From the NCBI GenBank assembly GCA_965223125.1, contig OZ244984.1:124001-188000 (forward strand): a stretch of DNA of 64,000 bases, in the 5' to 3' direction. This document shows positions 33,510-41,443 of the stretch, piece by piece. The stretch's first letter is position 1. The number at the start of each line of letters is the position of its first letter. Position numbers and translations under genes: made by a program. The stretch is from Pacificispira sp965223125. GTDB taxonomy: Bacteria > Pseudomonadota > Alphaproteobacteria > UBA8366 > Aestuariispiraceae. The notes beneath the pieces are model-generated. The model was not told the origin of the DNA, searched no databases, and saw only the letters and a program-made list of their open reading frames with translations.

Positions 33510-34004
33510 TCACCCCGCCGGGTTCAGCATATCCTCTTCGATCTTCGCTTCTATCTTCTGCTGGATCTTTTCCAGGATCGCGTTGCGTTCTTCCGGGGGC
33601 AGGGCGGCGAGTTGTTCCGGGGTCAGGCCGAGTTCACGCAGCAGCGCCTCGGCATAGCGTTCCTCCGGGGATTTCGACATGTAGTCCAGGAATTCCTCCT
33701 CGACAGAGCCGGGCTCTTCCGGGTCGGTCTGCTCCTCCGACTCCTCAAGACCGACCGCTTCCTGAAACTGGAACAGGGTGGCCAGGATCTGGGGCGACAG
33801 GGGGGCCGGGATCGGGCTGTCGGGGGCGATGGAGTCGGGGGCGGGCGTTGTGGCGGCGGGTGAGTCAGAGGGCGTCCCTGCTTCTGCCCCTGCACCTGCC
33901 CCGGCCAGACGGGCGAAATCCTCCGGGGTGGTCGGGGCGGTGCGCCGGGCCATCGGGGAGTCGTAAATCCTGTAGTCGAAAATGCCGGGCTGTATCGATG
34001 TCAC
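33510..34004 (-). CDS. Acidic low-complexity hypothetical protein
   Basis: 164 aa from a GTG at 34004 that follows AAGGAGGGGG; the open frame starts at 34055 without a comparable site. Residues about 25-75 are Ala/Pro/Asp-rich and probably disordered. Residues about 85-160 are helical and acidic, with EFLDYMSKSPEERYAEALLR and LTPEQLAALPPEERNAILEKI, a pattern common in small uncharacterised alphaproteobacterial proteins. There is no signal peptide. It ends 33 bp from the convergent toxin gene and follows the tandem HdeA-like gene on the same strand after 88 bp. Confidence 0.6.
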   Translation of the reverse strand: MTSIQPGIFDYRIYDSPMARRTAPTTPEDFARLAGAGAGAEAGTPSDSPAATTPAPDSIAPDSPIPAPLSPQILATLFQFQEAVGLEESEEQTDPEEPGSVEEEFLDYMSKSPEERYAEALLRELGLTPEQLAALPPEERNAILEKIQQKIEAKIEEDMLNPAG

Positions 34005-34092
34005 AATGCCCCCTCCTTCGCGCCGATTGGACGCAAAAGGGCAAGCATGATTCATGCCAGTGTCGGCACTCTGCCCCCTCTATTCCGCCCCC

Positions 34093-34719
34093 TTACTCTG
34101 GCCGGCTTCCGGCGATGGCCTGCAGCAGGGTCTGGTCCGGTGTGTCCATGCAGGCGCGATACAGGGCGGGCATCACGGCGCGCGGCTCCGGTCTGGCCTC
34201 GGGCGGGCTGTCGCGGTCGGGGCCGTCAATGCTGTAATAGCCCAGCGCGAAATGCTGGATCAGGCTGAAATCCCCCGGCGTGCGGCGAAAAGTTTCCGGC
34301 GGCGAGCCGAAAATCTCCGCACAGGGCGCATCGAACAGCATCCGGGTGGGATTGGCGACCGGGTCGGCCAGCGGGGCCGGGACCGTCTCCCCCAGGGCAA
34401 ACAGCAGGCTTTCCCCCGGCCGGGCGAGACAATGGGCGATGAAGCCGGGGATCACGTCGGGCCGGTTCGCAAGCTCCGTCAGATCCGCCCCGTCCGGCAC
34501 CCCCTTCGCGGTGTAGTAGCCCAGCATGAAGGTGAAGAGCAGCGGCAGTTCCGCCGCATCCCGCCGATAGGGTCGCTCCCCCTCCTGAAACAGCACGCCG
34601 CAGGTCTCGCCATAGAACGGCACCGGCCCCTCTTGATCCGCAGCCGCTCCCGCAGAAAACATAAGGCCGGAAAGTAGAAATATTGCAGTCATAACCGCCG
34701 GAAAAGTTGCAAATCGCAT
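34093..34719 (-). CDS. Exported protein with two HdeA-like repeats
   Basis: 208 aa with a signal peptide (residues 1-26, ending AGAAA). The mature part is two copies of one module. Cys40 and Cys97 bracket the first and Cys133 and Cys190 the second, both 57 residues apart. LGYY occurs at 66-69 and 159-162, and both modules end in a Pro then LL-x-A helix. This Cys-loop-GYY-Cys layout resembles HdeA/HdeB periplasmic acid chaperones, whose single module has one disulfide. The relation is inferred from the pattern only. It begins 15 bp after the acetolactate synthase-like gene with a GAGGAG site, and so belongs to the copper-regulator operon. Confidence 0.6.
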   Translation of the reverse strand: MRFATFPAVMTAIFLLSGLMFSAGAAADQEGPVPFYGETCGVLFQEGERPYRRDAAELPLLFTFMLGYYTAKGVPDGADLTELANRPDVIPGFIAHCLARPGESLLFALGETVPAPLADPVANPTRMLFDAPCAEIFGSPPETFRRTPGDFSLIQHFALGYYSIDGPDRDSPPEARPEPRAVMPALYRACMDTPDQTLLQAIAGSRPE

Positions 34720-34734
34720 GAAATACTCCTCAGC

Positions 34735-36399
34735 CTAAAGCGCGACCGACACATTCCCCAACCGCTCGGAGAGTTTCATATTCTCCGCATAATCGACGGG
34801 GATCGCGATCAGGGCCGGGCCTTCCTGGGCAAAGGCCTCCGCCAGTGCCGGGATGATCTGATCGGTCGCGGTGATTTCCCTGCCCCACATGCCGAAACTC
34901 TCGGCTAGTTGCACGAAATCCGGATTGCCAAAGGCGAGGTCCGAGTGCCGCCCCCTGAAGCCCGCCTGCTGCTTCCACTTGATCAGCCCGTATTCGCCAT
35001 CGCACCAGACCATGGCGACGATGTTGAGCCTGAGCCGCACGGCGGTTTCCAGTTCCTGCACATTCATCATGAACCCGGCATCGCCGGAGATCGAAAGCAC
35101 CTTCCGGTCCGGATAGGCCAGTTTCGCCCCGATGGACCCGGGCATGGCAAAGCCCATGCTGCAGAAGCCGTTGGAGATCAGGCAGGTATTCGGCTCCATG
35201 CACTGATACTGGCGCGCGATCCACATCTTGTGGGCACCGACATCGGACAGCAGAATATCCTCCGGCCCCATGAAGCGGCGCACGTCCCAGAGGATTTTCT
35301 GCGGCTTCACCGGGACGGCGGTGTCGTCCTTCTGGGCCGCGAATTCTTCGGCCATGATCCCGCGAAGCTTCGCGCGTTCCTGAATGTCGAACAGCGGCAG
35401 CCGGTCGCCATACATGTCGTTGATCGCCTCGTTCAACTGCCACAAGGCATCGGCCAGATCGCCCACCACCTCCACCATCGGCTGATAATCGCGGTCCACT
35501 TCGGCGGGCCAGAAGTCGATATGGATGATCTTCTTGGTATCCTTGTTACTGCGGTTCCAGGCGGCAGGCCCGTATTCGACCAGATCATAGCCGCAGGAAA
35601 TCACCAGATCCACATCGTCGAAGGCAAGGTTGTTATAATCGCCGGAGCCGAGCCCCATGGTGAACAGGCAATGCGGATCGTCCATCGGCACCGCGCCCTT
35701 GCCCATGAAGGTATTCACAACCCCGATCCCGGTCTTGCTGGCCAGCCGATAGAGCTGCTGGGCGGCGCGTTTGCGGATGGCCCCGTTTCCGGCCAGGATG
35801 ATCGGGCGTTTCGCGCTGCCAACCAGACGCGCGGCCTCGGCAATCGCCTTATGGTCGGCGGCGGGGCGGCGCACCTTGGTCGCGCGCATCGGCACATCGT
35901 CGATCTGCTGCTTGGCGATGTCTTCGGGCAGTTCGATGACGCAGACGCCCGGCTTCTCCGCCTCGGCCAGCTTGAACGCCTTGCGCACGATTTCCGTGAT
36001 ATTGCCCGCCGAATTGATCGACTGTGCCCATTTCGAAATCGGCCGCATCATCGCAACCGAATCCATGTTCTGGTGACTTTCCTTATGCAGCCGCTTGGTC
36101 GATCCCTGACCGATGATCGCGACGACCGGCGCGCGGTCCATATTGGCATCGGCGAGACCGGTGACCAGATTGGTCGCCCCCGGCCCCAGCGTGGACAGGC
36201 AGACACCCGCCTTGCCGGTCAGGCGTCCATAGGCATCGGCGGCGAAGGCGGCGGCCTGCTCATGACGGCACAGCACGAAATCGATGGGGGAGTCCATCAG
36301 CGAGATCATCAGATCCGCATTTTCCTCTCCCGGCACGCCGAAAATCCGCTCGACCCCTTCCTCTTCCAGGCATTTCACAAAAAGGTCGGATGCTTTCAT
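34735..36399 (-). CDS. Acetolactate synthase-like thiamine-diphosphate enzyme
   Basis: 554 aa from the ATG at 36399 with AGGAG eight bases upstream. The three domains of the POX/AHAS family are present. The catalytic Glu is in CRHEQAAAFAADAYGR. The central domain has a PIILAGNGA segment. The C-terminal domain carries the diphosphate motif GDAGFMMNVQELETAV and the NGFCSMGFAMPGSIGAK loop. It should condense two pyruvates or a related 2-oxo acid. No small subunit gene (ilvH/ilvN) is next to it, which suggests a catabolic AlsS-like or other TPP role. Its operon includes cueR and a cytochrome c, so copper may induce it. Confidence 0.85.
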   Translation of the reverse strand: MKASDLFVKCLEEEGVERIFGVPGEENADLMISLMDSPIDFVLCRHEQAAAFAADAYGRLTGKAGVCLSTLGPGATNLVTGLADANMDRAPVVAIIGQGSTKRLHKESHQNMDSVAMMRPISKWAQSINSAGNITEIVRKAFKLAEAEKPGVCVIELPEDIAKQQIDDVPMRATKVRRPAADHKAIAEAARLVGSAKRPIILAGNGAIRKRAAQQLYRLASKTGIGVVNTFMGKGAVPMDDPHCLFTMGLGSGDYNNLAFDDVDLVISCGYDLVEYGPAAWNRSNKDTKKIIHIDFWPAEVDRDYQPMVEVVGDLADALWQLNEAINDMYGDRLPLFDIQERAKLRGIMAEEFAAQKDDTAVPVKPQKILWDVRRFMGPEDILLSDVGAHKMWIARQYQCMEPNTCLISNGFCSMGFAMPGSIGAKLAYPDRKVLSISGDAGFMMNVQELETAVRLRLNIVAMVWCDGEYGLIKWKQQAGFRGRHSDLAFGNPDFVQLAESFGMWGREITATDQIIPALAEAFAQEGPALIAIPVDYAENMKLSERLGNVSVAL

Positions 36400-36427
36400 A
36401 GGGAGCACTCCTGGGGTCGGGGAAACA

Positions 36428-36856
36428 TCACTGGCGGCTCATCGCATCGTGGCGCGCCCGGATATCCGACGGCCACCTGCTCTTTATATAGGACAACACG
36501 GCAATGATTTCCGCATCCGTCAATGTTTTCCCATAGGCGGGCATGTCGGTTTCGTAGGAATCTCCGGCAAAATACTGCAATCCAAACTTGGTGATCTCGA
36601 ACAACTGCCGTTCCGGATGGTGCCAGGTATGGCCGGTCTCGTCATGGGGCGGGGCGGGCAGACGTCCAGATTCCTTGCGCTGCTTCCAGTTTGCCTCACC
36701 TTCCAGATCGACCCCGTGACAGGATGCGCAGGTCGCATCATAGATCACCTTGCCCAGCGCCACGAAACGCTCATCCTCGGGCAGCAAGAACAGGTCCGCC
36801 CGTACCGGTGCCGCCAGGAACATCGAAACCGCCAGGATCGGTAACAGCCGCGTCAT
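36428..36856 (-). CDS. Periplasmic monohaem cytochrome c
   Basis: 142 aa with a signal peptide (1-20, cut before DLF). The haem site is CASCH at residues 43-47, followed by GVDLEGEANWKQR. DMPAYGKTLTDAEIIAVLSYIKSRW gives the axial Met and the C-terminal helix of small class I cytochromes c. It likely shuttles electrons in the periplasm. It overlaps the cueR stop by four bases and precedes the TPP enzyme gene by 28 bp, so copper control through CueR is likely. The redox partner is unknown. Confidence 0.85.
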   Translation of the reverse strand: MTRLLPILAVSMFLAAPVRADLFLLPEDERFVALGKVIYDATCASCHGVDLEGEANWKQRKESGRLPAPPHDETGHTWHHPERQLFEITKFGLQYFAGDSYETDMPAYGKTLTDAEIIAVLSYIKSRWPSDIRARHDAMSRQ

Positions 36857-37263
36857 GCGCCAGCCCCAGTACCCGCTCCGGTGCCCGCCAGGCTGTCGAG
36901 GATCGGACAGGAGGGACGGGAATCCCCGTCACAGCAATGGACCAAATGCGCCAATGTCTTTCGCATGCTCTGCAACTGTACGATCTTGTCGTCGATCTCC
37001 GTCAGATGGTTGGTCGCGATTGCCTTCACTTCGGAACTGCTGCGGTTCTTGTCCGAATAGAGGCTGAGGAGGATGCGGCAATCCTCTATCGAGAAGCCCA
37101 GATCCCGCGCCCGTTTGACGAAGTGCAGCATGCCGATATCGTCGGCGCTGAAGTCACGATACCCGTTTCGCCCCCGATCCGGCACGACCAGGGAAATTTC
37201 CTCATAATACCGGATCGTCTTCGCGGGCAGGCCCGTCCGGTCCGACACGTCCTTGATATTCAC
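36853..37263 (-). CDS. cueR: Copper-responsive MerR-family regulator CueR/HmrR
   Basis: 136 aa, GTG start with AAGGAG upstream. Residues 1-70 are the MerR winged helix (DVSDRTGLPAKTIRYYEE). The metal loop is Cys111-x7-Cys119 in CCDGDSRPSCPIL, the same spacing as Cys112 and Cys120 of E. coli CueR, so it should sense Cu(I). The C-terminus is a Gly/Ala/Thr tail. It is the first gene of an operon with cytochrome c, the TPP enzyme and the HdeA-like protein. Its own promoter holds a CueR box, as does the copper ATPase gene at 43651. Confidence 0.92.
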   Translation of the reverse strand: MNIKDVSDRTGLPAKTIRYYEEISLVVPDRGRNGYRDFSADDIGMLHFVKRARDLGFSIEDCRILLSLYSDKNRSSSEVKAIATNHLTEIDDKIVQLQSMRKTLAHLVHCCDGDSRPSCPILDSLAGTGAGTGAGA

Positions 37264-37290
37264 GATCGCTCTCCTTATCAGGTTTGCCCT

Positions 37291-37321
37291 TTTATAAGGA
37301 GTCCAGTTACTGGAAGGTCAA
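37291..37321 (-). promoter_or_regulatory. CueR/HmrR-type promoter of the cueR operon
   Basis: On the minus strand the -35 is TTGACC (37316-37321) and the -10 is TATAAA (37291-37296), 19 bp apart. The spacer contains the dyad TCCAGTAACTGGA. A spacer longer than 17 bp plus this dyad is the signature of MerR-type activation by DNA unwinding. The same core occurs upstream of the copper ATPase gene. Confidence 0.9.
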
Positions 37322-37386
37322 GCGAATGTCGAAACCATGGCATCGACCGGTTGGGATGTGAGGACATATCGGCCCTCCAACGGGTT

Positions 37387-40300
37387 TTACCCCACCACCC
37401 GCGCCAGTGCTTCTGCGACCTTGCGGACGCCGGTCAGGCGACGCTCGGCATCGGTCCAGGGGCGCATGATCACCATCTTGTGGTCCGGGCGCAGCTTGGC
37501 GGAACCCGCCATTTTCTGAATGAAGCCGATCAGCCCCGCCGGATTGGCGAAATCATCGTTGCGGAAGGACAGCAGTGCGCCCTTCGGCCCGGCATCGATC
37601 TTGGCTATCCCGGCGACCTTGCACGCCTGCTTGATCGCCACGATCTGCAACAGATTTGCCACCTCATCCGGCATCTTGCCGAACCGGTCAACGATCTCGG
37701 CGGCGAAACGGTCGATCTCCCGCGCATCCTTCAGATCCGACAGGCGGCGATAAAGCCCCAGGCGCACCGACAGGTCCGGGACATATTTTTCCGGAATCAG
37801 CACCGCGATGCCGACATTGATCGTCGGCGTCCAGGTCTCCTCAATCTCTTCGGCTGAGATATGGTCCCGGGCGGCGGCGACCGCTTCCTCCAGCATGCGC
37901 TGATACAGTTCGACACCGACTTCCTTGATATGGCCGGACTGCTCCTCGCCCACCAGATTTCCGGCCCCACGAATATCGAGATCGTGGCTTGCCAGCGTGA
38001 ACCCTGCCCCCAGACTGTCCAGCGTCTGCATCACGTCCAGGCGTTTGCGCGCTGTCTCGGTCAGGACCTTCCCCGGCGGCAGGGTCAGATAGCAATAGGC
38101 ACGCTGCTTGCCGCGCCCGATCCGGCCGCGCAACTGATAGAGCTGCGCCAGACCGAACATATCGGCACGATGGATGATCATCGTATTGGCGTTGGGAATG
38201 TCCAGCCCGCTCTCCACGATATTGGTCGACAGCAGGATATCGTATTTCCCGGCCACGAAATCCGTCATCACATCTTCCAACTCCCGCGCCGCCATGCGCC
38301 CATGGGCGATGGCGACCGAAGAATTTGGCGTCAGTTCCCGCACCCGTTCCCGCACCCGGTCCAGATCGGCAAGCCGAGGGCAGACATAGAAAATCTGGCC
38401 GCCACGATATCGCTCCCGCCGGATCGCCTCGCGCAGCACCACCGGGTCGTATGGCAACACAAAGGTACGGACTGCCAGTCGATCGACCGGCGGACTGGCG
38501 ATGATCGACATTTCCCGCACCCCCGCCAGTGCCATCTGCAAGGTCCGCGGGATGGGTGTCGCAGTCAGGGTCAGGACATGCACATTGGCGCGCAACTGCT
38601 TCATGCGCTCCTTCTGCTGCACGCCAAAATGTTGTTCCTCATCGACGATCAGCAGTCCCAGATCCCGCATCTTGATCGATTTCGCCAGCAGCGCATGGGT
38701 ACCGATGACGATATCGATACTGCCATCGGTCAATCCCTGCTTCACCTCCTCCGCCGCCTTGCCCGCGACCAGACGGGAAAGCTGTGCGACCCTGACCGGC
38801 AAACCCTCGAAGCGTTCCTTGAAATTCCGGTAATGCTGTCGCGCCAGCAGTGTGGTGGGAACGACAACGGCGACCTGCTTGCCGGAAAGCGCCACCAGGA
38901 AGGCGGCGCGCAATCCGACCTCGGTCTTGCCGAAACCGACATCGCCGCAGACCAGTCGGTCCATCGGCTTCCCGGAGGCAAGATCCTCGAACACATCCTC
39001 AATGGCGCGCAACTGATCTTCGGTCTCGGTGAAGGGGAAGCGGGCGCAGAATTCGTCATAGGCCCCTTCTTGCGGCACCACCGGATCGCCCTTGCGCAGG
39101 GCGCGCTCCGCCGCGATCTTCATCAGCGACTCGGCAATCTCGCGCACCCGCTCCTTCAGCTTCGCCTTGCGCGCCTGCCAGGCAACACCGCCCAGCTTGT
39201 CCAGTTGCACGGCAGACTCTTCGGAGCCATAGCGCGACAGGACCTCCAGGTTCTCCACCGGCAGAAACAGCCGGTCATCCCCGGCATAGAGGATGCGCAG
39301 GCAATCATGCGGCGCGCCATCGACTCGCAGCGTCTCCAGCCCGTCATAACGCCCGATCCCGTGATCGACATGCACGACCAGATCGCCGGTTTCGATGGCT
39401 GACAATTCGGTGATGAATTCCTGCCCCCGGCGTTTGCGGCGCGCTGGACGGGCCAGCCGCTCCCCCAGAATGTCCGGCTCGCTCAGGACCTGAACGGTAT
39501 CGGTCTCGAAGCCGCCATCCAGCGGCATCAGGCCGATTGCGGCACGGCCCGGGGGCAGCGCCTCGACATCGGTCCAGCATTTTGCCTCGACCAGGTCGCG
39601 CAAGCCCCCCTCGCGCAGCAGCAGCTTCAGGCGTTCCCGTGCGCCCTCACCGGACGCCGCGATCAGGCTGCGTTTGGCACTGGCGCGAGATACCCGCTCG
39701 GCAACTGCCTCGAACAGGTCAATCTCCGGCGTCTTGCGCGCCACGGCAAAGTCGGAAACGCGACGGCCACCGACATCGATCCCCCCCGTCGCCGCGTCGG
39801 GCAGCGGGTAGGGATTGAGTGCGAAGACGGCGGAGAGAGCGACCCTGTCGCGCCATTCATTCGCCCCGAAATACAGCATGTTGGACGGGATCGGCTTATA
39901 GGGGGCAGCGCCGTCCTCCTCGACCGGACGACGCTTTGCACGGATGGATTCTTCCTCCTGCCGGGCCACGAAATGGTCGCGGATCGTCTCCAGCCGGGCC
40001 TGGATCGCCTCGTCAGCCTGCGCATCCAGAAAGATCGGCGCGTCGGGCAGCCAGTCCGGCAGCGTTTCCATATGGTCGTGGAACAGCGGCAACCAATGCT
40101 CGACCCCTGGCGCACGACGCCCCTCACTGACCGATTCGAACAGCGGATCGCCTGTCGCATCACCGCCGAACTGGGCGCGATAGGCCTGCCGGAAACGGTC
40201 GATATGGGGACGATCCAGCATGATCTCGCTGACCGGGCGCAGAATTAGTTCCGCCCCCGCCCCCAGCGTGCGCTGATCCATCGCGTCGAAACGGCGGATC

Positions 40301-40872
40301 GTTTCCAACTCGTCACCAAAGAAATCCAGGCGCAGCGGGTCCGGCTCACCCGGCGGATAAACATCTACGATGCCGCCCCGGATCGCATATTCCCCTGGTT
40401 CCCGCACCGTCGTCGCACGGCGATAGCCGTTGCGCTCGAAAAAGGCCTGCATGGTTTCGACCGGAAAACGCTCGCCCGGCTTCGCGGTCAGCGTCGACTC
40501 GCGAAAGGACTTCGCGGGTGGAATTTTCTGCAGGATCGAGGAGACCGTGGTCAGCACCAGACACGGCCCACTGACCCCTGCTGCCAGGGTGGACAGGGCA
40601 TCCAGCCGCCCGGCAACGCTCTGGGCGTTGGGCGAAACGCGGTCATAGGGCAGACAGTCCCAGGCCGGAAGCTCGATCACCCGCAGCTCCGGCGCGATGA
40701 ACCGCAGCCGGTCGGCGGTCACGCGCATGCGCGATTCCTCACGCAGCACTGCCAGGACCGGTATCTCCAGTTCCATCACTGCCTGGGCCAGGATCAGCGT
40801 ATCCACGCCTTCCGGCGCACCGGCAATCTCCGTCCGACCCGGCCCCAGTCCAATTTTTTCAAAAGAGATCAC
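37387..40872 (-). CDS. mfd: Transcription-repair coupling factor Mfd
   Basis: 1161 aa, GTG start overlapping the sdhE stop. The order of domains is full length: UvrB-like region (1-about 330), CarD-like RNA polymerase-binding domain near 480-560, then the RecG-like motor with Walker A GDVGFGKTE, VDEEQHFG, TATPIPRTLQMALAG and QLRGRIGRGKQ, and the TRCF C-terminal domain from about 1010. It removes stalled RNA polymerase from lesions and recruits UvrA. No truncation or frameshift is visible. RecG, a relative, is encoded in the opposite direction 0.6 kb away. Confidence 0.98.
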   Translation of the reverse strand: MISFEKIGLGPGRTEIAGAPEGVDTLILAQAVMELEIPVLAVLREESRMRVTADRLRFIAPELRVIELPAWDCLPYDRVSPNAQSVAGRLDALSTLAAGVSGPCLVLTTVSSILQKIPPAKSFRESTLTAKPGERFPVETMQAFFERNGYRRATTVREPGEYAIRGGIVDVYPPGEPDPLRLDFFGDELETIRRFDAMDQRTLGAGAELILRPVSEIMLDRPHIDRFRQAYRAQFGGDATGDPLFESVSEGRRAPGVEHWLPLFHDHMETLPDWLPDAPIFLDAQADEAIQARLETIRDHFVARQEEESIRAKRRPVEEDGAAPYKPIPSNMLYFGANEWRDRVALSAVFALNPYPLPDAATGGIDVGGRRVSDFAVARKTPEIDLFEAVAERVSRASAKRSLIAASGEGARERLKLLLREGGLRDLVEAKCWTDVEALPPGRAAIGLMPLDGGFETDTVQVLSEPDILGERLARPARRKRRGQEFITELSAIETGDLVVHVDHGIGRYDGLETLRVDGAPHDCLRILYAGDDRLFLPVENLEVLSRYGSEESAVQLDKLGGVAWQARKAKLKERVREIAESLMKIAAERALRKGDPVVPQEGAYDEFCARFPFTETEDQLRAIEDVFEDLASGKPMDRLVCGDVGFGKTEVGLRAAFLVALSGKQVAVVVPTTLLARQHYRNFKERFEGLPVRVAQLSRLVAGKAAEEVKQGLTDGSIDIVIGTHALLAKSIKMRDLGLLIVDEEQHFGVQQKERMKQLRANVHVLTLTATPIPRTLQMALAGVREMSIIASPPVDRLAVRTFVLPYDPVVLREAIRRERYRGGQIFYVCPRLADLDRVRERVRELTPNSSVAIAHGRMAARELEDVMTDFVAGKYDILLSTNIVESGLDIPNANTMIIHRADMFGLAQLYQLRGRIGRGKQRAYCYLTLPPGKVLTETARKRLDVMQTLDSLGAGFTLASHDLDIRGAGNLVGEEQSGHIKEVGVELYQRMLEEAVAAARDHISAEEIEETWTPTINVGIAVLIPEKYVPDLSVRLGLYRRLSDLKDAREIDRFAAEIVDRFGKMPDEVANLLQIVAIKQACKVAGIAKIDAGPKGALLSFRNDDFANPAGLIGFIQKMAGSAKLRPDHKMVIMRPWTDAERRLTGVRKVAEALARVVG

Positions 40873-41162
40873 GGTTGTCCCAACGGATCTTTGGCGAAGT
40901 CGAATATATCCCGGAAAATCGGTCCATCCGCTTCCGGTGGAATCTCTGCGCCATGCACCAGCATCGAATAAAAAGCCTGGTCCGGGATGTGCAGCAGCGC
41001 CTCGAACGTATCGAGTTCCGCGTCACCATAGCCGTCCAGCCGCTTGTCAGCGAAATTGCCGAGGATGATATCCATCTCCTTCATACCGCGATGCCAGGCA
41101 CGAAACCGCAATTTCTTGCGGCGGATATCAGGGGAAATCGAATTATCGTTCACGGATTGCAT
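40869..41162 (-). CDS. sdhE: Succinate dehydrogenase FAD assembly factor SdhE
   Basis: 97 aa from the ATG at 41162; the frame extends to 41273 but the family is about 90-100 residues long. RRKKLRFRAWHRGMKEMD contains the RGxxE-type motif (here HRGMKEMD) that helps attach FAD to SdhA. LDTFEALLHIPDQAFYSMLV is the other conserved helix. It overlaps mfd by four bases, an arrangement common in this class. It diverges from recG over 281 bp that must hold both promoters. Confidence 0.9.
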   Translation of the reverse strand: MQSVNDNSISPDIRRKKLRFRAWHRGMKEMDIILGNFADKRLDGYGDAELDTFEALLHIPDQAFYSMLVHGAEIPPEADGPIFRDIFDFAKDPLGQP

Positions 41163-41443
41163 GGCAGGACTTTCCAGTGATGCGCATATCAGTTCGAGAA
41201 CGGGAGTTAGCGCGTGTGACGGGGTTTTACAGCCGGAATCCGCAAGCCGCAAACCCAGGATCGCAGAAAACACAGGATGCGCTGTTTTCCCGACCGACAG
41301 GAGGCGATAGACTTCCCACTACATCACCCCAACCCGAACCGGGCATCCATGTCACCGCAAAGCACGATATACCGAACCCCGTTTTCCGGAACGATCCTGT
41401 ATCGTCCCAGCACTCCCTCACGATGCCATAGTCCAGACTGACC

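Noticed and set aside
34909..36507. Long open frame (532 codons) opposite the acetolactate synthase-like gene
   Set aside because: Antisense shadow; the minus strand carries a full TPP enzyme with all motifs.
37861..39402. Long open frame (513 codons) opposite mfd
   Set aside because: Antisense shadow of mfd; rich in His/Arg/Gln with no recognisable domain.
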